DNA from: Symsagittifera roscoffensis
Lineage: Eukaryota; Xenacoelomorpha; Acoela; Convolutidae
Reading direction: 5' to 3'
Length of the DNA stretch: 64,000 nt
NCBI RefSeq assembly: GCF_963678635.1
Contig: NC_087063.1
Location: 5,308,580-5,372,579 of the forward strand
The notes beneath the pieces were generated by a model. That model ran no database searches. It was not told the DNA's origin and saw nothing but the letters and a program-made list of their open reading frames with translations. The translations under genes were made by a program, and so were the position numbers. The number at the start of each line of letters is the position of its first letter. The first letter of the stretch is position 1. Positions 55,308 to 64,000 of this stretch are shown piece by piece.

Positions 55308-55529
55308 ATGTCAAGTATTTGCTACCATTCATTGTTGATTGAATTTTCTCGAAGTAGAAACAAGGAGTATTTGCCAGCACCAGAGTGTTTGAGTGAGAAA
55401 TCAAATTTAGCTGTGTATTTTGGAAAGCTCAAGCTAAAACTCGCTCGTTCAATTGAACACTTTTCAATGGCACATGATTGCAAATACCACACCAAAAACA
55501 GACTTGGAAAAAATGAACTCCTAGTATAA
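55308..55529 (+). CDS. hypothetical 73-residue protein
   Basis: ATG 55308 to TAA 55527. Residues are well mixed (LLIEFSRSRNKEYLPAPECL; AVYFGKLKLKLARSIEHF). Its frame extends upstream past one TAG (55290) for about 25 more codon-like triplets. It lies 100 bp after the Argonaute-like fragment and might be part of the same broken gene, but no homology to a later Argonaute domain is convincing. Confidence 0.2.
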   Translation: MSSICYHSLLIEFSRSRNKEYLPAPECLSEKSNLAVYFGKLKLKLARSIEHFSMAHDCKYHTKNRLGKNELLV

Positions 55530-56044
55530 TAATCCTTTCGAACAAAAACATTTAAAACATTTTCAAACTCAAATGAATACCATTCTTACCTAAAATTACA
55601 CGGCTGGCTAGTTGAACCACAAATTGAGGTTTTGGGAAAAAATTTTCAGCCCTCTTTGTGTTTTCGCAGCAATCTCTCCACTGTTCCACCGAAATATCAA
55701 AAAACTACAGCGGATAGCTCAGGTTATTCCGACAATGGGCAGGTCTTTATGAGGTAGGAGCAAATTTTCAAAAAATCAAAAATTTTGCCAAACTATTTTT
55801 ATGTTACCAAATTAGCTTTGCAAGTTCTCAAAAAACGCATCTAAGCCTTACCCGTTCTATCTTTTAACCACCCTCGATACCAACCGTAGTTTTTGTTATA
55901 AAAAATTTGAATGAGTGATATTGAGTTCGGGGTTCAAGCAAAAGTAACTGATAGTGAAATCACAGTCAAAACTATATGTTCAGTTTTTTTTTCAAATGTG
56001 ATCTACTTAACAATCGCCCTCCCTTTGGTATCTACTTATACAAA

Positions 56045-56494
56045 AAATTAATGTAACAAAATGAAATGAAATTTTTGTGAAAATCATCCCCCCAAGCGCC
56101 ATATAAAGTACTAAAGGATAGATTTCGCTCCTTGTAACAAATCAATTATGGCACATGAGCTTCTTTCAACGTTATTAGCGCGTTATATATTGCGCGTTAG
56201 TTGTCCCAAATTGGCCAAAATGGCACTCTTTAAACCCCCATAATGCCGTGATGAGCTGTACAGCTCTTGTGTTGGTCCTTTCCCCCGTGGATAAATGGTC
56301 TTAAAAAAATAACTTTACGAAAAACGATCATAGGTGAAATATCTTTTCAAATTTAAGCTCAGGAAAACAAAAGCTTTTGAATGATAAAAAAGATTCCGTC
56401 AAAAATGGCTATTTAAAAAGTCGAAATTTGTCTGAAGAAAAAAACCCACCCCGAGCTCAAATATTCCGATACTTTCGTATCGAAAGTCGGAACA
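56045..56494 (-). mobile_element. H1 element, 3' end lost, carrying a 69-bp insertion
   Basis: Begins in the AATCATCCCCCCA block and ends at the intact hairpin ACTTTCGTATCGAAAGT and GTCGGAACA. The conserved CCCCCATAACTTTACG is split after ATAA by foreign sequence (next entry). Confidence 0.85.
56244..56312 (+). mobile_element. short retroposon-like insertion (5'-truncated)
   Basis: TGCCGTGATGAGCTGTACAG ... GTGTTGGTCCTTTCCCCCGT ... GGTCTTAAAAAAATAA is absent from every other H1 copy here. It ends in an A-rich tail and is flanked by ATAA on both sides (56240-56243, 56309-56312). The A tail, short duplication and lack of inverted ends suggest a truncated LINE or SINE 3' end. The family is not identified. 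Confidence 0.6.
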
Positions 56495-57139
56495 ATTATT
56501 GACTACGCAGAGACAATTGACAATTTGCCTGATACATTAAGAAGAAGCAAAATTATCTGGAGACATTTCAGGCGGGAAAATACCCTCACCTGAACCCGCT
56601 ATTATTATCTGTACCCTTTTTGAGGAAAGTTGGAAATGTCAGATAACATAGGATAAGATAGAAGGTCACAGCTAATGACTTATTGATGACGTATGTTAGG
56701 GCTGTTATCTTGATGGACAGCTCAGCGGTTCAAAAATGTCACAGAGGAGGGCTGATTAAACTTTTTTGAACTTATAATGCTGTGCTCTTATACTTTGTTT
56801 GGCAATTTCCATAAAACAAAAACTTACTTGACCATTTCTTTACTATTGTTCTACTTGAAAGGAATAAATTGGTACATCAATTTAGGAGCATAGGAGGTGC
56901 CAAGGCTTGTTAGTTTTTTTATATTACAAAAAACTTAGACAACCTTTTGAAAACTAAAAACTTGACATTTCAAAAGCGTTTAGAAACTTCTCAGCAGACT
57001 TTTCTCCATAAAAATGAATTTTGTATAATTTAAGCACTAATTTTTACGTTTTGAACTAGATTAACAGTTCCTTAGATGATGACAAATTGTATAAAACGGT
57101 TCAATTCAACCTGGAAACATAGCGTATTGTACCAACTTT
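56495..57139. other. no gene seen
   Basis: A GC-richer spot at 56571-56600 (GGCGGGAAAATACC, E2F-like in sequence) is isolated. No frame of note. Confidence 0.5.
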
Positions 57140-57470
57140 TACAGAATGTGACAAAAATATTGATGCTCGTTGTGCATTTTTTCTTCAAACCGACTTCGAT
57201 CTTTTAACTATTACCATTGAGTGTATTTTTTATACCAACTGAACACATTGACATTCTGAGCTCAAAACTACCAACTAAGATATCACAAAAAGTTATGAAG
57301 GCACACAGTCTTTTTTTGCGAAGTTATGAAGCCTGAGATGCTGCCTATTTGGGTAAATCATCCCCCAATGTTTTTTGTGCTACTAACGAGTAAGTGGCAA
57401 TTTAACCAGGCTCACAATAAAATACAGCTTGAATTTATACAATACGTTACTAGAAGCTAAATACATCACT
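57140..57470 (+). repeat. old relic of the H1 family
   Basis: TTTTTTCTTCAAACCGACTT, CATTCTGAGCTCAAAA, AAAAGTTATGAAGG and ACTAACGAGTAAGTGGCAAT keep the order of the H1 5' half. It faces the younger copy that follows. Confidence 0.55.
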
Positions 57471-57506
57471 GTATACTGGAGAAGATTTTCAAACAGAAAC
57501 CAAAAA

Positions 57507-58066
57507 CAAGACTGCTTGTATCAGGGCGAAGCCCAGAAAATTCCGAATTCCGACTGCCTTTTAACGTTTATGGAGCAGTAATAACATAAGCAACATAAAA
57601 AAATAATTGAAATAAAATAAAATGAAAAACTTTTTTTTTCTAAAATTTGAAAATTTTTCTATGAAAATCATCCCCCCACACGCCATATAAAGTACAAAAC
57701 AATAGATTTCGCTCCTTGTAACAAATCAATTATGGCAAATAAGCTTCTTTCAATCAATTTGGAACGATTTCTAAGACGGATTAAATCTCCGCTTACGCGT
57801 TAATAGCGCGAATTATATCGCGCGTTAATTGTCCCAAATTGGTCAAAATGGCCAAAATGGCAGTCTTTAAACCCTCATAATTTTGCGAAAAATGATCACA
57901 GGTGAAATATCTTTTCCAATTTGAGCTCAGGACAACAATAGCTTTCGATTGATATAAAAAAAAATTCCGTCAAAAATGGCTAGTTAAAAAGTCGAAATTT
58001 GTCTGAAGAAAAAAAAACCCACCCGAGCACAAATATTCCGTTACTTTCTTATCGAAAGTCGGAACA
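57507..58066 (-). mobile_element. H1 element, full length with small end duplication
   Basis: Hairpin arm altered (CAGGGC-GAA-GCCCAG). ATTCCGA is duplicated in the inverted terminus (AAATTCCGAATTCCGACTGC). Centre and 5' hairpin intact apart from TTATCG. Confidence 0.9.
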
Positions 58067-59367
58067 AAAAAAGAAGCAAACCGTAGCCTTTCATAGGTCC
58101 TCTGCAAATCACAGAAGCCTACAATTATTAATAAAACAAGATTTTAAAGCATAAAAAATCACAGTAAAGAACTTCATTTTGAGGTTGCGTATTCAGTTTA
58201 GAGATGAACATAAAATTGTTATCAAAAAAAATTTCAAGAAGACAAGTGTTTCAAGAAACGGGTATTAGTTGCTAAAAGTCTGCTTTGGACATTATAAAAT
58301 TACGTTCAATTGATGAATTGGAACGCATCAAAGTGAGTACGAAAACACAATTTCAGAACGCCACCGATCTGTATCCAAGATTTTTTTGTTACAAATTTCT
58401 CATTCGATATTTGAATTATGAATATGAATATTGAATATGAATACGAATATCTGAGATATAAGATATGAATTTTCTAAGGCGCAATTGATATAGTTGAATA
58501 AGCTATCATGAGGAAACAAATAATAGGAGTTTCCCGTTTTGTTCCGACACAGTTCAAAGAAATTGCGAACTTTGCATACATATGTAGTTTTTGACGTCGT
58601 ATTTAGATTTTGTTATTACGCAGAAAAAATCATTGACAAAAAACCTATCAGTGCATAAAGAAGGGCCAATTTGAGATTTTTCTAGATAATCCTAGCTCTT
58701 AAGAAAAATATTTTGAGATTTTTTCTATAAATTGCACTTCAACGATATTAGTTTTTACTTTCCTCGATTAAAAAAATTGAAAAAAGTGTTGCCAGAAGTA
58801 TCATAAAATTTCCTGAAGAGAAAAAAATCAAATTTCAAAAATGAATACACCAGCTTTTTTTAAATTATGTTTCTGTGTGAAAATCAAATTATTATATTAC
58901 ATCAAATAACCAAATGCTGTTTATCTTTATGGGTTTTCTTATACTCTCGGGTTTTCTCGGACAAACAAAAAATTAAAATTAGGACTCAAGTGGGAAAAAA
59001 TGCATGTTATACAAATTGAATTTTATACAACTTGCTTGTACCACAATTTGTTATTCAGCATTAAAAAGTCTGACAAAAAAACTTTATTCAGAAAGTAATT
59101 TCAGAAAGGGGAAACTAAGATTTTTAGATAGTTTCATTGTATGAAAAAGAGTTAGCTTGCTATTTTCTTACAGTTTTTTTAGTCAAACTGTCTGAAAAAG
59201 TTTTTTTTATTGAATAAAACTGTACAAAAACAATTTTTGTCAATGCAAGCAGTATATCATAATCAAACCTTTGCTGAAATTTGTTGAGTACAAATTAGAA
59301 CTGTGAGTGATACATTTTAGAAAGTTATTCAGATAACTTAATCGCCGAAATCTAATGTAAAATAGGA
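58067..59367. other. no gene seen
   Basis: AT-rich; AATATGAATA/AATATTGAATATGAAT short repeats at about 58415-58460. Confidence 0.5.
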
Positions 59368-59899
59368 CAAGACTGCTCGTATCAGGGCGAAACCTTGAAT
59401 GTTCCGACTGTCTTTTAAGGTTTATGGAGCAGTAATAACATTAAAAAGCTAAATGTAATAAAATAAAATGAAATTTTTTTTTCTAAAATTTGAAACTTTT
59501 TATGAAAATCATCCCCCCACACGCCATATAAAGTATTAAAATATAGATTTCGCTCCTTATAACAAATCAATTATGGCAAATAAGCTTCTTTCAACCAATT
59601 TGGAACGATTTCTAAGACGGATTAACTCTCCGCTTACGCGTTAATAGCGCGAAATAGATCGCGCGTTAATTGTCCCAAATTGCCCAAAAGGACAATCTTT
59701 AAACCCCCATAACTTTAAGAAAAATGATCACAGGTGAAATATCTTTTCAAATTTGAGCTCATGACAACAATACTTTTTGAATGATATAAAAATAATTCCG
59801 TCAAAAATGGCTAATTAAAAAGTCGAAATTTGTCTGAAGAAAAAAAAAACCCACCCCGAGCACAAATATTCCGTTACTTTCGTATCGAAAGTCGGAACA
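59368..59899 (-). mobile_element. H1 element, full length
   Basis: Terminal hairpin CAGGGCGAAACCTTG (two weak positions), complete centre GCGCGAAATAGATCGCGC, 5' hairpin ACTTTCGTATCGAAAGT, end GTCGGAACA followed by A. Confidence 0.9.
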
Positions 59900-61329
59900 A
59901 TAATTTTAAAAATTTAATCCAAACATTTTTTTGAAAGCTGGGCAGTGAATTTCAAGATGGTCGTATTTTTTGAGCAATTGCCTTGACCACAAGATTACAA
60001 TTTCAAGAACTTCAAAATTTTTCTACTGTTTTTTTTTTCAAAGAAGACAGCACAACAGAGCCGAAATTAGTTTTTTTATGCAATGAAGGCAATTTACTAT
60101 GACATCATCTAATTAACTTGCGTTGTCATTGATTGTACCCTGTCACTTCTAGTTATCTTTGAGCTTTGAGCTTTCTATTATGGTAATCACAAAAGGCTAC
60201 AAAACTAAATATGGTTGTTAGTTCGAACAGATTTGCGTCATTGGTATAAGCTTTTTGAAGCAGGTAGACTTTCCGACTCCTCGAATAGTCAAAAAAAATT
60301 AAAGTTTAAAAAAATTTCTTCCCTATAACAAAAAGTTCTAATCTCTATTGTAAAAAAAACAAAAGCCGGACAAGAAAGCAAAAAAAATTTTCCTTGTCCT
60401 CCGAAAGTCATAAACCTCAAAATTTTAAAGCGGAATTGAACTAAATTGAAATATCCTCACGCACTTCATTACGCACGCACACACACACACACACACTCAC
60501 ACACACACACACACACACACAAAACACACACACGCACAAACAAACCGAATACACTCAAATTCGAAATTGAAAACGAAACAGACCCATAAACCAATTTTTA
60601 GATTTTTTTTACACACTGCATGCTTTATGAGAACAGTGATCAGAAAAATTTTGAGGTTTGACGGTTGGATTTGTACTTTTGTTATCAATATCAATGAGTT
60701 CTGTCAAAAAAGCGAGATTTTATATTTTTTCTGAATATCTTAATATTTTTCCTTTAAAATCTGATCCGAACAAGAAACGTCGATTTTAGAACATTCAAAG
60801 GTAAATAAAGTGAAATAAGATTTTGTATAATATTGTTTTTCTATTCGTGCGATAAACTCAATGATTTTGCAATAAACTCGTGCGATAAACTCAAGGAGGA
60901 CTTGCACAATTTTATCCGGCCGAAACTGTCAAAAAATAATTTGCACTAATTCGAAGTACAATCTACAGAGACAAGTTCTCCTGAAAATATAATGCAGAGC
61001 TTTGTTCTTTTTATAAAATTACTGTGCACTAAACTTCAGAGCGAAAAAGAAAAGCCATAGCTACGAGTAACGATTTTTAAAAAATTATGGTCAAAATTGG
61101 TTGACTTCTTTTGTTTTTTAAGTGATTTTCCAAATATTTACTTCTGTTATACAACGGTTTCGTTTATCTCGATATTTCTCATTCCAAGTTTTTTTCCTTC
61201 CATCATGCACAGATCTAAAATGTTCTCAAGGGAAACGGATTTTTAACCAATTAATAAACATTTTCTTGCCTTTTTTGTCCGTCGAGTGAAATGATTTTCC
61301 AAGATATCACGTAATACTTAACAGGCCCT
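59900..61329. other. no gene; one microsatellite
   Basis: (CA)n tract at 60475-60536 with few interruptions; the cysteine/valine-rich frame across it (60497-60694, minus) is the microsatellite translated. Confidence 0.6.
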
Positions 61330-61520
61330 CTTTAAAAAGTGCTCGATTGCAAGTTTTTCAAAAAATCAATCTACAAATTCTGTTTTGGGTTTTTTTTGAA
61401 AACTTTCGCTCAGCCAATATATTTTGGTGCCCAAAGCTTTTTTATGACCGCTGTAGGGTCGATAGGCCAAAAGTGCATGCAGTAAAATGGTTAGTATCTA
61501 AGAGACCTCCCGGGTACTCG
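61330..61520. repeat. weak hAT relic
   Basis: CAGCCAATATATTTTGGTGC, GCTGTAGGGTCGATAGGCCA and AAAAGTGCATGCAG follow the centre of 42768-43062 (CAATATAT, TAGGGTCGGTCGGCC, AAAAATGGAT). The frame 61347-61610 covers it. Confidence 0.35.
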
Positions 61521-64000
61521 CTCAGGGTTTCTCTGTTTTCAATTGGTTTTGGATGCGCTACTAAGTTATCTTCAGTCAATTCAGCGAGCGGCAACTTCGC
61601 GAACAATTAAAATTTTCCTCTAAAAAAATACAATTTTCTGGCAAATTTTCGGAGCAGTGATTTTTAAAAGACCTGTTTACCTATGAAATCAGATTCCAAT
61701 AAAAACTTTAACTATTAATTTCTCACTGCATTAAAAACGCGTACGCTTTAAAAGCTAAATTTTTCCGAAACTTTTTTTTGATATTGGTTTTCGATTAACA
61801 CCTTTAGGATATTGGTATTGGCAACAAATTGATTAAACAAAACTCTTGGCAATTATAGGTCTCAATTTGACCTTTTCTATATCAACCAGGGTTCGCGCAA
61901 AAAAATCAATTTTTATAATTTTGCTTGTAAAAAAAGATTGGTGTTTTTGATCTTCGTGCCTAAAAATATGTGCTCGGACCAAGCAAAAAATATTTTCGAC
62001 CATGCACGATCAAAAAAAGTGCTCGACAGTGCTCCACCTAGCCCGAGTCGAGGTCCCGCTCAAAAATCGCTCAAAATTTGAACGGTTTGCGCGGTGTTTT
62101 GAAAAGACTCGGCTTTGTAGTCTTTGACTGATGCTTGCCAATGCCTTATGGGAAATAAATAGAGAACATTCTGCTAAACTATACACTAGTATTCTCAAAA
62201 GTATCGGCTAATTTAACTGTTTTCTTTTCGCCTTATATAGTTTTCGCCTAATATGTACAGCCACATTTTCGCTGACCTTTTACTGGATTGCTGACTTTTT
62301 ACTGGATTGAAAAGGTTTTTTGTTTTTCTCTACGTGTTCTCGACCCGTGTTTTGCTTTTTAAGGATCATATTTTTAGATATAAATCATAATGAAAACATC
62401 AATATTTGAGGCAGGCTTGTTCAGTTGATCAAAGAACACGATGATGAATCTCGGCTTACAGTATGCAAGCTACGAGCACGTCTACGCTTCGCGGCGATAA
62501 CTTGCTCTCAATTTCCATCCAACTCTTGGCAAGCTCGCAACTTCGTTTTTTTACTGCTTGGGCTGGTTTATTTTAGATTGCTTGAAAAACAGAGCATTAG
62601 TGTGTTAATTTTTGACAATTATGTTCAGCACTATTGAAACAGTAAAGCAGTATTCAAAATTAATTTCCGCACTGTTGAAAAAGATTTTAACTTCGGCACT
62701 GTACTGCCAAGTTTTGATAAACAAAATATTTGAAAAAACTGATATCTGAATTGTCAGAAATTTTTAATTTTGACACCGTTGAGCACGTTTTTGATAACCT
62801 ATTAAATAATCTCTCTTTTGAAACCTGATTTTAAAAAAACAGCCACAAATTGCGTTTCTGGGCTCTTTTTGGAAATTTTCGACCACAAGATTGCTTTTTC
62901 TGAAGTTCATCCAATCAGAACTCAAGAATGTAAAAATTTGTAATCTCGTTAATTGGTTCGAGATTAAGGAAGTCTGCGTTTCTAAGAATCTCAAAAAATC
63001 ACGAGAATAAGTTTTCACAACTTATTTAACTTACTCGTTCAAAAAAGGCGCTCAAGAGTTTTTTGTAGCCCCGTTTCAGGCCTGGAAAAAACTTAAGTAC
63101 GCAACCTTGACCTTGAAAAATCTTGCAAAAATCAAGAACTTCGACCTTAGACGATAATAATGCTTCCACTTCCTGAGACATGCTAGTTTCTTATAAGTTT
63201 AGGAGCAATTTTGTGCAATACAGTATTTTAACTATTTGTTTGTACAAACCAAAACAGCAAAAAAAAACAACGAAATCTGGCAATTTTGCGGGTTCCTCGA
63301 CAAATCTGTTTTCGACAGTTTTTCGTTACTTGGCTGGTAGGGAGTTATAAGGAGAAAATCCCGATCTTTGTACCTACTGACGAACCTCGAGTCTTTTTGG
63401 CTCTACCCCCACCTCCTAAATTATTTTAAAAAGTTTGACTGATTTTGCTTTAAAATGCAGGGCTGACAACCCGAGCGTTAAGCCAAGCTAAAAACTCCCA
63501 ACAAATAAGAACTTAACGACAACTTAAAACGCATCTAACGTCCTTTTAATGAAATTTATGCTCAGAAAAATGGCAAAAATTAGAGAAAAAGTCAGTTTGA
63601 GGCTTACTTAATTAAAAGGGTTTCCTTTTACCAGTCCCATAAGAATGAATTGCCTAGTAACAGTGTTCCAATTATATAATAACAATCTTGATTTCATTTT
63701 CTTTATAATTTAGGGGGGGTTAAAAACGAATCTCCTTTTTTTATAATAGGGTCTGGGAGTACTAACCTGGCATAGTCTATCGATCATGAGCAATAGTTCT
63801 CTGAGGTTTATTAAAATGGGGCTAAAGTTCTGATTTGGTTTTTGATCAGGTGTCTTTTTTAGTGTTACTACAGGGTAGATTCAGAAATCGAAAGCTTGCC
63901 AGAATGCTGCTGTAAGAGTAAATAAACCAGCCGAAGTGTAAACCAACCGAAAACTTGCGGAGTATATACGCCAGCCGAAAAGTTACATCATACGATTGAG
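61521..64000. other. no supported gene; two motif-family traces
   Basis: 62620-62790 belongs with the CAGTGCC family (CAGCACTATTGAAACAG, CCGCACTGTTGAAAAAG, TTCGGCACTGTACTGCC). 63230-63320 resembles 26990-27070 (GCAATTTTGCGGGTTCCTCG against GCAATTTTGCGAATTCCGCG). Frames 62010-62198 and 62425-62637 are somewhat less AT-biased (SRLTVCKLRARLRFAAITC) but have no start, splice or family evidence. Confidence 0.4.

Noticed and set aside
60497-60694. Minus-strand frame with VCVCV repeats
   Set aside because: Translation of the (CA)n microsatellite.
62425-62637. 70-codon plus-strand frame starting in a less AT-rich patch
   Set aside because: Starts with TTG, has no splice support, and its second half runs into the CAGTGCC motif family.

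Overview
This window is AT-rich eukaryotic DNA that is mostly non-coding and loaded with decayed transposable elements. It is very probably from an animal, and I cannot place it further from sequence alone. The evidence is the lack of dense or operonic genes, GT-AG type splice signals around the few coding-like patches, dinucleotide microsatellites, and a repeat mix of Helentron-, hAT-, Tc1- and possibly Ty3/gypsy-type remains. A 200-base run of N (31538-31737) marks an assembly gap.

The dominant component is one interspersed family, called H1 here, of about 0.5-0.56 kb, with about 19 recognisable copies and about ten older relics on both strands. In the plus orientation a copy starts TGTTCCGACT and carries a 5' hairpin (ACTTTCGATACGAAAGT) and a central hairpin (GCGCGA...TCGCGC). 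Near its 3' end it repeats its own 5' terminus inverted (AGTCGGAACA), just before a 3' hairpin (CAGGGCTTCGCCCTG), and it ends ...GCAGTCTTG. Flanks are T on both sides with no target duplication. This is the architecture described for non-autonomous Helentron/Helitron2 elements.

Other repeats are: (i) hAT-type miniature elements with CAGGGGCGGATC termini and 8-bp duplications (best at 724-1082 and 42768-43062); (ii) a 731-bp foldback element with Tc1-like CAGTGCTG ends in a TA duplication (34371-35101); (iii) smaller foldback elements (7322-8302, 15567-15852, 34068-34192); (iv) GATTA-rich repeats; (v) a cluster of GGATTCCGCAA motifs (26560-27085); (vi) a CAGTRCTG/CAGTGCC motif family that in one copy contains four E2F-like sites (47183-47540); (vii) several local tandem duplications.

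Coding content is slight. The only long, compositionally distinct reading frame is 13701-14513, an acidic, Ser/Thr/Pro-rich protein; downstream sequence could be a 3' UTR or a polypurine tract plus LTR. Short candidate exons are at 37580-37769 (clean acceptor and donor), 17031-17261, 54444-54587 and 54989-55207 (resembles the N-terminal/L1 region of Argonaute proteins). A broken coding stretch in two frames lies at 32977-33515. A diverged segmental duplication (25088-26245 and 28876-30565) carries a putative two-exon gene for a small secreted protein on the minus strand in one copy and its broken counterpart in the other; an H1 element sits in the intron of the intact copy and is absent from the other.

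No tRNA, rRNA, CRISPR or prokaryotic-type feature was found. No complete gene of known function can be assigned.
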